Origin: an uncultured Draconibacterium sp.
GTDB lineage: Bacteria > Bacteroidota > Bacteroidia > Bacteroidales > Prolixibacteraceae
Length of the DNA: 64,000 bases
Reading direction: 5' to 3'
NCBI RefSeq assembly: GCF_963676815.1
Contig: NZ_OY781365.1
Span: 5,800,501-5,864,500, forward strand
The stretch's first letter is position 1, and each line of letters opens with the position of its first letter. A model generated the notes under the pieces. The model searched no databases. It worked only from the letters and a program-made list of their open reading frames with translations, and was not told the DNA's origin. A program made the position numbers and the translations under genes. Positions 43,724-51,325 of this stretch are shown here, piece by piece.

Positions 43724-43886
43724 TTGTATATGGCAGGCGGGGGTTTCAGCGGTCTGACAAGTCAGACCTGTCGCCCACTTTCCTGCGGGTCTGACACGAT
43801 TTCTTCCAGAAATCCCGCCCGACCACATACAAGTAACCGTTAACGGTTATTATAAAGAAAATTAATCAACAAAATTACAAGCAATT

Positions 43887-44468
43887 ATGAAACAAATCTT
43901 GACATGTACCTTGTTAGTTATTACATTCTTAGCTAATGGGCAAAGACCAATTGAAAAACTTGAATCAGGCGATATTCAAGCAGCATTAAATATGAATGGA
44001 ATTGAAATATTTAAGTACGACATTAGCAAAAAAACTGAGAATTCTAAATTAATCATTCATCTTGACGAGATAGCAAATGACTCAATAATCAAAAGTAAAA
44101 GTTACAATTTTGGTAAGTTGGATTCTGCAGCAAAAATAAAAGACCTAAGAATTATTTCTTATATAAGTTCAGATACCGCAAGTGTTTATTGGATGAAGAT
44201 AGGTTATTCCATAATGGAAACTAAAATACGATTTGATATTCCAAATGAATTTAGAAATGCACATTATTGGCTTGAAATAGAACCTGGTGAGATTGAATAT
44301 AATAAGAAAACCCCATTGGTTTTTTGTGGATTGTCCTGGGAGTCTGAAATGAATGGCATGAAATTTCGAAGATTTTGTTGGGGAGCAAAAGTAGATAGAG
44401 AAATGAAAAACAAAACATTAAAAAATGTCAAACATATGATTTTAATAAGCTATGAATTAATAGAATAA
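43887..44468 (+). CDS. Cassette C6: secreted protein of unknown function
   Basis: 193 residues with a signal peptide (MKQILTCTLLVITFLANGQ). The mature part is beta/alpha mixed with a Trp-rich second half (SVYWMKIGY, YWLEIEPGEI, FCGLSWESEMNG). No family is recognised and no lipobox is present. It probably resides in the periplasm or is exported. It is the only gene in the cassette, which has a 10/10 end-complementarity (GTTAACGGTT / AACCGTTAAC). Confidence 0.68.
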   Translation: MKQILTCTLLVITFLANGQRPIEKLESGDIQAALNMNGIEIFKYDISKKTENSKLIIHLDEIANDSIIKSKSYNFGKLDSAAKIKDLRIISYISSDTASVYWMKIGYSIMETKIRFDIPNEFRNAHYWLEIEPGEIEYNKKTPLVFCGLSWESEMNGMKFRRFCWGAKVDREMKNKTLKNVKHMILISYELIE

Positions 44469-44541
44469 CATAATTGTATCTAAATCGACAGGTGAAAGTG
44501 ATGAATTTTATGAAAATTTGGATAAAATACTAAAAAATAAC

Positions 44542-44671
44542 AACCGTTAACAAATTGCAAATTGCATTGCGGGTGCAGTGCAGTACGTTGTCTCTGCTCC
44601 TTTCTTAACCGTCATGTCCTACCGGACACTGACGCTCTTCGAAATCCCGCCGGACCACATACAAGTAACCG
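44542..44671 (+). repeat. attC-like site a7, hybrid
   Basis: 130 nt. Starts AACCGTTAAC (10/10 complement of the C6 start). The right half (TTCGAAATCCCGCC to ACAAGTAACCG) is of the a2/a5 type, but the left half (AATTGCAAATTGCATTGCGGG) is not, so the arms pair less well. It appears to be a chimera of two site types. Confidence 0.75.
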
Positions 44672-44753
44672 TTAGTGCTAAGAGAAATCGTGCTACTTTT
44701 AAAAGAATAAGCCAAAAGATGATTTTAAAACACTATTAAGCTATTCCGTAAAT

Positions 44754-45098
44754 TTAATCATGAGATTCAATTTGCCCAACCTGTTCAACAGTATAAAGAT
44801 TGGCTTTGATATCAGTAGTCCAGCTTTTTACTTTAGCCGACAAACCTGATTTCATTATTTTTTCAGCATGTCCACTTTTCATGAAATTGGTAAACTTTTC
44901 ACGGCTTGTCCATAAAGTTATACCTGTTATTGGACCGTTCTGTTGTTCGGGCTTCAAAGATAAACTCATTAACGCACCATCTTGCTCTTTAATCATTTCA
45001 GAAGTTTCATTTAACATATTTAAAACGTCTTCAAAATATTCCTCTTTAGGAAAATAGTTTTCTGTTACCAAATACGGCTTTGAATTCATATTATTCAA
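44754..45098 (-). CDS. Cassette C7: antibiotic biosynthesis monooxygenase (ABM) domain protein
   Basis: 114 residues, dimeric ferredoxin-like ABM fold: VTENYFPKEEYFEDVLNMLNE helix, GALMSLSLKPEQ strand, GITLWTSREKFTNFMKSGHAEKIMKSG (the conserved W-x-S/T-x-E and H). Such small enzymes oxidise quinol-type compounds or act as haem/quinone-modifying proteins. Divergent from a MarR regulator, with which it shares a 120-bp intergenic region, so it is probably under that regulator's control. Confidence 0.8.
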   Translation of the reverse strand: MNNMNSKPYLVTENYFPKEEYFEDVLNMLNETSEMIKEQDGALMSLSLKPEQQNGPITGITLWTSREKFTNFMKSGHAEKIMKSGLSAKVKSWTTDIKANLYTVEQVGQIESHD

Positions 45099-45182
45099 AA
45101 TTTAACCATTAAAATATCATTTACTATGTTTTCGACACAAATACAATAATTTAACTTCTATTACATGCTTTTTATTACTTTA

Positions 45183-45214
45183 TTTGTATGTTTTTGAAAT
45201 AAAATATATTTTTG
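45183..45214 (+). promoter_or_regulatory. Promoter of the MarR-SDR genes in C7
   Basis: TTTG at 45183-45186, a 20-base spacer, and TATTTTTG (TAnnTTTG) at 45207-45214. Transcription would start almost at ATG 45219, so the message may be nearly leaderless, or another start is used. The gap 45099-45218 also drives the divergent ABM gene. Confidence 0.5.
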
Positions 45215-45218
45215 GGCT

Positions 45219-45821
45219 ATGAATAATTCTTTAAATATTTTATCAGAGATTATTGAACATCTAAGAAGGTTTGAAATCGAAAAAGGACAAGAACCAAAGG
45301 ACATAAAAGAGTTTGCTCTTTGGCTAAGTCAGCTTATGTTTGAATCGCATAGTTTGGTAGAGTCCAATCACGATGAGAACAGTATAGATATGGAGTTGAC
45401 TTTTTTATTAATAATGCAAAGCAAACATTATAAAACGTATTGTAAAGAAGCATTGTTAAACACTGAAATAAATTCTCCGGATGAATATAGTTTTTTGTAC
45501 CATTTAAGCTTAGTTGACAGCTTTAGAAAAATGGAATTAATACATATCCATTTATTAGAGGCACCTTCGGGAATTGAAGTAATTAAAAGGCTTTTAAAAA
45601 AGGAGTTTATTGAAGAATTTGACGACAAAGATGATAAGCGGGCAAAACGAGTTAGAATAACAAATAAAGGTAGAAAAGAGACCGATAAGATAACCCCACA
45701 AATGAAATCGGTCTATTCAAAAATGACAGCTGAAATGTCGCTCAAAGAAAAACTTTATGCAGTAACTCTGCTCAAAGAACTTAACGAATTTCACTTGACT
45801 CCAAAAGATAAGAGAAAGTAA
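45219..45821 (+). CDS. Cassette C7: MarR family transcriptional regulator
   Basis: 200 residues, a winged-helix dimer. The C-terminal half carries the wing DDKDDKRAKRVRITNKGRKE, the MarR hallmark (D-x-R-x4-LT-x-x-G). Before it, a recognition helix (SGIEVIKRLLKKEFIEEF) and a long N-terminal dimerisation helix. Likely represses the divergent ABM gene and its own transcript with the following SDR. Start is ATG 45219. Together the three genes form a self-regulated module inside one cassette. Confidence 0.85.
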   Translation: MNNSLNILSEIIEHLRRFEIEKGQEPKDIKEFALWLSQLMFESHSLVESNHDENSIDMELTFLLIMQSKHYKTYCKEALLNTEINSPDEYSFLYHLSLVDSFRKMELIHIHLLEAPSGIEVIKRLLKKEFIEEFDDKDDKRAKRVRITNKGRKETDKITPQMKSVYSKMTAEMSLKEKLYAVTLLKELNEFHLTPKDKRK

Positions 45822-45823
45822 TT

Positions 45824-46660
45824 ATGGATAATAAGATTTGTTTAATTACGGGCTGTAATTCAGGAATCGGTAAAGTTACAGCAATTGAACTTGCAAAAAA
45901 AGGTTACGAAATTATCATGCTGGTGCGTGATAGTGAAAAATCTAGAATGGCTTACCAGGAAATTAAGAATGACTCAGGCGGAAAAATAACCCTTAAATAC
46001 GCTGACCTTGCATCACTTGATTCAATTAAGCGTGTATCAGAAGAGATTAAAAGACAGTATGAAAGAATTGATATTTTAATAAACAATGCAGGATTATTTA
46101 AACGAAAGTTTGAGAATTCTGAGGATTTATTTGAAATGACCCTGGCGGTAAATTACTATGCTACATTTGCCTTATCGATTCTTATGATTCCATTATTAGA
46201 AAAAAGTAAACAAGCGAGGATAATAAACTTAACATCCGAATTATATAAGCGAGGTAAAGTGAATTTTGACAATGATTTTGCTATTGAAAAATTTGATGGA
46301 AATAAAGCTTATGCAAACTCAAAACTGCTTGTTATTTATTTTACAAGAGAGCTTTCAAAACGATTAGAATCAAAAAATATTACTGTAAATTGTGTTCATC
46401 CAGGGGTTGTTGGAACTGATGTTTTTAGGGAGTATCCGAAATGGTTTGCTCAATTTATGAATGTATTGATTTCTAAACCAACAGAAGGTGCTAAACCATC
46501 GATTTACCTTGCAAGCTCTGAAGAATTGGAGAATGTAACAGGTAAATACTTCTACAAGACAAAGCAAAAAGATACAGATAAATTAGCCAATGATTTAGAA
46601 TTGTCGGAAAAGATTTGGATAAAAACGGAAAAATTGACAGGAATAAAATACGCTGATTAA
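45824..46660 (+). CDS. Cassette C7: short-chain dehydrogenase/reductase
   Basis: 278 residues, NAD(P)-dependent SDR: cofactor motif TGCNSGIGK (about 8-16), NNAG (about 88-91), catalytic Ser in INLTSELYK, and YANSK (Y-x-x-x-K, about 163-167). Retinol-dehydrogenase-like (SDR7C/WWOX) by overall pattern with NCVHPGVVGTDVF. Starts 2 bases after the MarR stop. With ABM and MarR it makes a redox-detoxification cassette, e.g. of quinones or aldehydes, by inference. Confidence 0.88.
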   Translation: MDNKICLITGCNSGIGKVTAIELAKKGYEIIMLVRDSEKSRMAYQEIKNDSGGKITLKYADLASLDSIKRVSEEIKRQYERIDILINNAGLFKRKFENSEDLFEMTLAVNYYATFALSILMIPLLEKSKQARIINLTSELYKRGKVNFDNDFAIEKFDGNKAYANSKLLVIYFTRELSKRLESKNITVNCVHPGVVGTDVFREYPKWFAQFMNVLISKPTEGAKPSIYLASSEELENVTGKYFYKTKQKDTDKLANDLELSEKIWIKTEKLTGIKYAD

Positions 46661-46792
46661 AGCACTAAAGCACAACAATGTGTATAAATTTTAAGGGTTT
46701 CAGAAGTTTTTCAGCGGTATCACCCGCATCAACGTTGGGTAATATGTCGATAGTTTTAAGCCTGCAACCCTTTTCGAACATCTTACCCAACG
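46661..46792 (+). repeat. attC-like site a8
   Basis: 132 nt. Starts AGCACTAA, the complement of the C7 start TTAGTGCT (8/8), then diverges. The right half forms its own strong hairpin, AACGTTGGGTAA / TTACCCAACGTT (from about 46733 to 46796), with TCGA on both inner sides. Ends ACG before GTTAGCGGTT. Confidence 0.7.
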
Positions 46793-46815
46793 TTAGCGGT
46801 TATTAAAAGACACAA

Positions 46816-47565
46816 ATGAGAAAACAATATCATATACTTAATGGTGATTCTTTAAAAGAACATTTTCCTGAAAGTATTCAAGGTGAAATTATAGTAGCTA
46901 AAGAATGTTTAGTAGATGGAAGTGTGAAAGGAAAGAGCCTAACTGATCTTTTTAAGACCAGAGCCGAATTTATTAGTAGCAATTATGATGTTTGTACTGA
47001 ACAGGACTATTTCGAAAAGACAGTTCCTGAATTTCAGAAAATGCAAAAGATTCCTGATTATTCAGATATTAATCTATGGTTTGAAGATGACTTATTTTGT
47101 CAAGTAAATTTTTGGTTTACTGTTAATCTGATATTTAATTCGTTAAGATCCAGTAAAGTTTTCCTAATAAGACCAGCAATCCATAATCAATTTGGATTTG
47201 GTGGACTAAGTGAAATAGAACTAATTAAGGCTTACAAGCAAAAGGCTCAAATTACTGAATTAGATAAAATAGCACTTCTATGGAATTTCTATCAGAATAA
47301 TGATATTGAGGAATTGGTAAAGACTGCTAATAAATTAGCACAAAAATATCCTTTCATTCTCAACGCTGTTGAGGCTCACATTAACAGAATTCCCAATGAA
47401 AATGGTCCAGGACGACCGAAACAAACTTTAATAGATATAATGAATGAGTTAGGATCAGATTCATTCGGAGCTGTATTTAAAGAATTCAACAAACGCGAAA
47501 GCATCTATGGATTTGGTGATTTACAAGTAAAAAGACTTTTTGATGAAGTAAAAAACAACGGATAA
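46816..47565 (+). CDS. Cassette C8: DUF1835-type protein
   Basis: 249 residues. Starts YHILNGDSLKEHFPE and contains GEIIVAKECLVDGSVKG and DINLWFEDDLFCQVNFWF, the three conserved blocks of DUF1835 proteins, followed by FGGLSEIELIKAYKQK (DUF3658-like start) and helical tail with ENGPGRPKQTL. Function of the family is unknown; cytosolic. The stop codon lies within the R box (AACGGATAAC) of the terminal attC-like site a9, confirming the cassette limit. Confidence 0.75.
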   Translation: MRKQYHILNGDSLKEHFPESIQGEIIVAKECLVDGSVKGKSLTDLFKTRAEFISSNYDVCTEQDYFEKTVPEFQKMQKIPDYSDINLWFEDDLFCQVNFWFTVNLIFNSLRSSKVFLIRPAIHNQFGFGGLSEIELIKAYKQKAQITELDKIALLWNFYQNNDIEELVKTANKLAQKYPFILNAVEAHINRIPNENGPGRPKQTLIDIMNELGSDSFGAVFKEFNKRESIYGFGDLQVKRLFDEVKNNG

Positions 47566-47658
47566 CAAATTGTAATATGGCAGGCCGGGGTAAGAGCGGT
47601 CTGACAAGTCAGACCTCGTGCCCACTTTCGCGAGTAGCAGCCTACCTAGAATTGACGG
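47557..47658 (+). repeat. attC-like site a9, degenerate end of array
   Basis: 102 nt. Starts AACGGATAAC, complement of the C8 start at 8 of 10. The left half (TTGTAATATGGCAGG to GGTCTGACAAGTCAGACC) is of the a2 type, but the right arm has been replaced from about 47627. It ends CGG before GTTAACATC. Probably the non-recombining end of the array. Confidence 0.75.
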
Positions 47659-47846
47659 TTAACATCAATAATTTGTCCCAACTCCTTTAAGCCCTGCTTC
47701 CCCACTCTCCCAGTCCAATAAGCAAAAACACATCCCCTTATTCATTCATTTCCAGTGGCTGTAAACCACTGCCTGATGTTGGATTCTTAACCTACATCAA
47801 GCTCATTTCTTATCATATGTCAAGTGTACGAGGCATGGCTGCACGG

Positions 47847-47854
47847 TAACTTTG
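47847..47854 (+). promoter_or_regulatory. -7 element candidate for the ester cyclase operon
   Basis: TAACTTTG (TAnnTTTG), 28 bases before ATG 47882. The rest of 47666-47881 holds only a CAGTGG/CCACTG hairpin (47753-47771). Confidence 0.45.
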
Positions 47855-47881
47855 TCTCATAAAATTTAAACAACGAAAAAA

Positions 47882-48436
47882 ATGAAAAAATTAAATTTAC
47901 TTCTTGTAGCAGTAGCACTAATAGGCGCACTAACTGCCAATGCACAGTCGAAAAAAGAAATCGCTGAAGCAAAAAAACAACTCAATGAAATTTTAGCCGG
48001 CCAAAAGCTGACTGAAGAGTACCTGCAAAAATTCGACACACTGGATTTTGTGGTTTACAGTAACCAGGAATGGGAAAGATTACACGAAAGTCATGCAGAA
48101 AACATTCTTGTTTATTACCCTGATGGAAGCACAACGGTTGGTTTGGAAGACCACATTGCAGCATTAGAACCGATGTTTGTTTTTGCGCCGAACACCAAAA
48201 TTAACGTTCACCCAATTCGTTTTGGTACCGGACAATACACCGCAGTTACCGGTTATATTGAAGGAACCTTTTCAGAACCAATGCCAATCGGCGACGGGAA
48301 ATTTATCGATCCAACCGGAAAATCGTTCAAATTACCTATGGTTACCATTGGCCTGTGGAAAGATGGCACAATGTACGAAGAGCACCTGTTCTGGGATAAC
48401 ATGGCATTTATGCAACAAATCGGATTGGCAAACTAA
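47882..48436 (+). CDS. SnoaL/ester-cyclase-like secreted protein
   Basis: 184 residues with a signal peptide ending LTANAQS. The cystatin-like cone fold of the NTF2/SnoaL superfamily is suggested by HAENILVYYPDGSTTVGLEDHIAALEPMF and FKLPMVTIGLWKDGTMYEEHLFWDN. These proteins bind small hydrophobic molecules; the catalytic role is uncertain. First gene of a YceI/DoxX run, where a redox or lipophilic-quinone role is imaginable. Confidence 0.75.
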   Translation: MKKLNLLLVAVALIGALTANAQSKKEIAEAKKQLNEILAGQKLTEEYLQKFDTLDFVVYSNQEWERLHESHAENILVYYPDGSTTVGLEDHIAALEPMFVFAPNTKINVHPIRFGTGQYTAVTGYIEGTFSEPMPIGDGKFIDPTGKSFKLPMVTIGLWKDGTMYEEHLFWDNMAFMQQIGLAN

Positions 48437-48476
48437 GTAAAGCATTCATAATTATTCATCTATAAAAATTAATACC

Positions 48477-49070
48477 ATGAAAAAATTAGGTTTATTATTC
48501 TCGATAGTGGCTGTATTAACTTTATCAGCCTTTACAGCCGGAACTCCATCGGTTTGGACAAACGACGCAGCACACTCACAACTGTTTTTTACAGTAACGC
48601 ACTTAGGCATTAACGATGTAAGCGGAACATTCGATGACTTTACGGTTAGTGTTGAATCAGCAAAACCGGATTTTAGCGACGCCGTGTTTAACCTTACCGC
48701 TAAAACCAGCTCGATCAATACCCGGGTGGAAGCCAGGAACAACCACCTGAAAAGCGCCGACTTTTTTGATGTGGAGAAATACCCGGAGCTGTCGTTTACA
48801 AGTACAGGAATTAAACCTGCAGGCGAAAATAAATACAAACTTACCGGTGATCTTACCATTCACGGCGTTACAAAAACAGTTACTGTTGATTTGTGGTACC
48901 GCGGACAAACCACAAACCCGATGTCGTCGAAACTTACCACCTCGTTTCAAATTGACGGCACCATTAAACGTTCGGATTTTGAAGTTGGCGGAAAATTTCC
49001 GGAAGCGATTGTTAGCGACGAAGTAAGAATTGTTGCAAACGGAGAGTTTGTACAAGCCGACGAACAATAA
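48477..49070 (+). CDS. YceI family periplasmic protein
   Basis: 197 residues with a signal peptide (MKKLGLLFSIVAVLTLSAFTAG). YceI lipocalin-like domain: WTNDAAHSQLFFTVTHLGINDVSGTFDDF, the SSINTRVEARNNHLKSADFFDVEKYPELSF block and LTGDLTIHGVTKTV. These bind isoprenoid or polyprenyl chains. The gene lies 40 bases past the ester-cyclase-like gene and 10 bases before DoxX, so the three are an operon. Confidence 0.92.
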   Translation: MKKLGLLFSIVAVLTLSAFTAGTPSVWTNDAAHSQLFFTVTHLGINDVSGTFDDFTVSVESAKPDFSDAVFNLTAKTSSINTRVEARNNHLKSADFFDVEKYPELSFTSTGIKPAGENKYKLTGDLTIHGVTKTVTVDLWYRGQTTNPMSSKLTTSFQIDGTIKRSDFEVGGKFPEAIVSDEVRIVANGEFVQADEQ

Positions 49071-49080
49071 TATAGAAACA

Positions 49081-49506
49081 ATGGATATCTTAAAAAGTAT
49101 ATTAGGAATTAACCAGGGTGCTGCAACTATTGATGCAGCACTCCTGGTTTTGAGAGTAGCAATCGGAGTGCTTATGCTCCGACATGGTATTCCAAAAATT
49201 AAAAAGTTACTATCGCCTGAGCCGATACATTTCTTTAAAACTTTCGGATTAAGCGAAAGACACTCGTTAATGGCCGCAGCATTTGTGGAAGTCTTTTTTT
49301 CTCTTTGTTTGATTCTGGGACTGGGAACACAGCTTGCGGTGCTGCCTTTACTGTTTACCATGCTGATCGCTGCATTTTACACCTTAAAATCGCAGCCTTT
49401 CGACACAAAAGAAATCCCCGTTTTGTTTCTGCTCATCTACATTACCTTATTTCTTGCAGGAAGCGGAAAATTCTCGTTGGATTACCTACTGTTCGGAATT
49501 CGATAA
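49081..49506 (+). CDS. DoxX family membrane protein
   Basis: 141 residues from ATG 49081, which is 10 bases after the YceI stop (the longer frame would overlap YceI). Four TM helices with the DoxX N-terminal RVAIGVLMLRHGIPKIKKLL, the ALMAAAFVE-like segment LMAAAFVEVFFSLCLILGLG, and a short final helix. DoxX-like proteins are linked to thiosulfate:quinone oxidation or sulfur/oxidative stress in other bacteria. Role here unproven. Confidence 0.85.
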   Translation: MDILKSILGINQGAATIDAALLVLRVAIGVLMLRHGIPKIKKLLSPEPIHFFKTFGLSERHSLMAAAFVEVFFSLCLILGLGTQLAVLPLLFTMLIAAFYTLKSQPFDTKEIPVLFLLIYITLFLAGSGKFSLDYLLFGIR

Positions 49507-49662
49507 ATCGGTCGCTTTACAGGAAAGCTTCCTCGAAATTGACATTAAAGTTAAATGCTCAAAATTGGGGAAGCTTTCAATTTTTATTAATCGTGGCAGT
49601 TTAATAAGAAATATCTTTAAAATGTAAATAGTTTCATTTACATTTCCGGCTGTATTAATAAA

Positions 49663-50787
49663 ATGAAACGCATCCAATCCAGATATATAGCACCACTTTT
49701 ATTGGCTTTGATATTTTGTTCTTGCCAAAGCTTTAATCAAAATATCGAAATCACGGCATCGGGAAACAGCTTTACTCCACAAGTAGATTCTCTGGTTATT
49801 TCCAAAATGAATCACTACAATATTCCCGGACTCGCTATTGGTCTGGTAGCCGGCGACACAATATTGTATACCAAAGGATTTGGTGTAAAATGTATCAGCG
49901 ATTCACATCCGGTTACGGAAGAAACAATTTTTCATACTGCTTCAGTTAGCAAATTATTTACTGCTCAGGCTATCCTGCTGCTTGTTGAAAAAGGAGAATT
50001 ATCGTTGGATGATAAACTTCTAACTATTGTCCCGAAGTTAAAGTATAAAGACAAAAATGTTGAAAAAATAACCATTGAAAGTCTGTTAAATCACACATCG
50101 GGATTGCCTGATGTTCACAACTACCATTGGGAGTATAATAATCAATCAGAAAAGAGTCTTGAAGATTACGTTTTAGGTCTTAACCTAAAACTGAAATGGG
50201 AGCCGGCAACCAAATATCACTATAGCAATTTAGGATACAACATTTTAGGTTATGTCATCGAACGAATAACAAACACTTCTTTTGACACTTATCTGAAAGA
50301 AAATATTCTTAATAAAAGTGGCATGACCAGCAGTGATTTCAGGTATTTTAAAATCGCTGATTCACTCAAAGTATCGCCCCACTCAAGATATCGAATCACC
50401 GGAAAAGTATACGAACGGCAAACTTATCCCTATACCAGAGAACAAGCACCGGGCAGCACGCTTAATTCATCAGCAACAGATTTAAGTAAATGGATGATTT
50501 CATTTCTTCAGTTGCTTGAAAGCAATGATGCTGAAAATGTTTACGCAAAAATGATCGAACCTGGTTTCGATCCGTACCCATACATTGGCCATGGCTTTCA
50601 ATTAAGTACGATCGATTCAAAAGCAGCGATCGGGCATTACGGGGGCGACAAAGGATTTAGAAGTTATTTACTAATGATTCCTGAAGAAAAAATTGGACTG
50701 GTGCTTTTAGCCAATTGTGATTACGAGGAAGATTTTAGACAAGAGATACTGCATCCGATAGCCAGATCAATGTTTGCAAATTTCTGA
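49663..50787 (+). CDS. Serine hydrolase, beta-lactamase/class C family lipoprotein
   Basis: 374 residues with a lipoprotein signal (LALIFCSC, Cys21). Penicillin-binding-like fold: Ser94-x-x-Lys97 (HTASVSKLF), Tyr-Ser-Asn (YHYSNLGYN) and the third motif GHYGGDKG in place of KTG. It belongs to the AmpC/EstB-type group that includes D-aminopeptidases and esterases; no evidence that it confers drug resistance. It stands alone after a 156-bp gap with no other feature. Confidence 0.88.
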   Translation: MKRIQSRYIAPLLLALIFCSCQSFNQNIEITASGNSFTPQVDSLVISKMNHYNIPGLAIGLVAGDTILYTKGFGVKCISDSHPVTEETIFHTASVSKLFTAQAILLLVEKGELSLDDKLLTIVPKLKYKDKNVEKITIESLLNHTSGLPDVHNYHWEYNNQSEKSLEDYVLGLNLKLKWEPATKYHYSNLGYNILGYVIERITNTSFDTYLKENILNKSGMTSSDFRYFKIADSLKVSPHSRYRITGKVYERQTYPYTREQAPGSTLNSSATDLSKWMISFLQLLESNDAENVYAKMIEPGFDPYPYIGHGFQLSTIDSKAAIGHYGGDKGFRSYLLMIPEEKIGLVLLANCDYEEDFRQEILHPIARSMFANF

Positions 50788-50800
50788 GTTAAATATACAA

Positions 50801-51319
50801 ATGAAGAAAATTTTAGAAACAGACCGACTTATATTACGGGAATTAAACAGTGGTGACGCTGAAGATTTTTACCGGTTAAACATCAATCCGAACGTTATAA
50901 AATACACCGGGAATTCGGCCTTTCAATCGGTTGAAGAAGCCAAAGAATTTCTTGAAAATTACAAGGATTACAAACTGAACGGCTATGGAAGATGGGCTGT
51001 TATTACGAAAGAAAAGAATGAATTTATTGGTTGGTGCGGACTAAAATTCGGCGAAATGGAGAATGAAACTGATATTGGATTTCGATTTTTTGAAGAGGTC
51101 TGGAACAAAGGTTATGCAACCGAAAGTGCTAAAGCCTGCTTAAATTATGGTTTTGAAAAACTTAAGCTGAAACGAATAATTGGAAGAGCAATGAAAGAAA
51201 ATATGGGGTCGATCCGGGTTTTGGAAAAAATCGGACTGGAATATGAACAGGACACTGATTTTGACGGAAAAAGTGCTGTGATCTATAAAATCGAAAAAAA
51301 TCGCCACAGCAAACTATAA
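50801..51319 (+). CDS. GNAT acetyltransferase, RimJ/RimL type
   Basis: 172 residues from ATG 50801, just after the hydrolase stop; an upstream in-frame ATG overlaps that gene. ETDRLILREL start, ENETDIGFRFFEEVWNKGYATES (acetyl-CoA binding) and MKENMGSIRVLEKIGLEYEQD are the RimJ/RimL landmarks. It acetylates the N-terminus of a ribosomal protein or a small amine; substrate cannot be read. Likely co-transcribed with the hydrolase. Confidence 0.88.
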   Translation: MKKILETDRLILRELNSGDAEDFYRLNINPNVIKYTGNSAFQSVEEAKEFLENYKDYKLNGYGRWAVITKEKNEFIGWCGLKFGEMENETDIGFRFFEEVWNKGYATESAKACLNYGFEKLKLKRIIGRAMKENMGSIRVLEKIGLEYEQDTDFDGKSAVIYKIEKNRHSKL

Positions 51320-51325
51320 TTCCGC

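Larger units (their letters stand above)
42442..43839 (+). repeat. attC-like site a6, interrupted by IS110
   Basis: Left piece GGCGTTAACAAA (42442-42453; GGCGTTAAC is the 9/9 complement of the C5 start), right piece from TTGTATATGG at 43724 to 43839. Joined, they give exactly 128 nt, the length of a2, and align with a2 along the whole site. Ends CCG before GTTAACGGTT. Confidence 0.85.
37236..47658 (+). mobile_element. Integron-like array of nine gene cassettes
   Basis: Nine head-to-tail cassettes with inferred limits 37236-37898, 37899-39244, 39245-40071, 40072-40997, 40998-41598, 41599-43839 (with IS), 43840-44671, 44672-46792 and 46793-47658. Each starts with TT plus 6-8 bases whose reverse complement recurs at the start of the attC-like site closing the same cassette. 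Examples: GTTATAGCC...GGCTATAAC, GTTGTGTGT...ACACACAAC, GTTAACGGTT...AACCGTTAAC. Neighbouring cassettes differ in this core, so the match is cassette-specific, as in true integrons. All but one gene point along the array, and genes look A/T-richer than the flanks. Confidence 0.85.

Noticed and set aside
39117..47658. The repeated intergenic segments as CRISPR repeats or MITE copies
   Set aside because: They are 102-190 nt, spaced by whole genes, and no cas genes are seen. Three of them share no sequence with the others, and the match between each cassette start and its own closing box is not explained by MITE insertion.
49663..50787. Antibiotic-resistance beta-lactamase
   Set aside because: Third motif is GHYGG rather than KTG and the protein is a lipoprotein of the broad serine hydrolase group.
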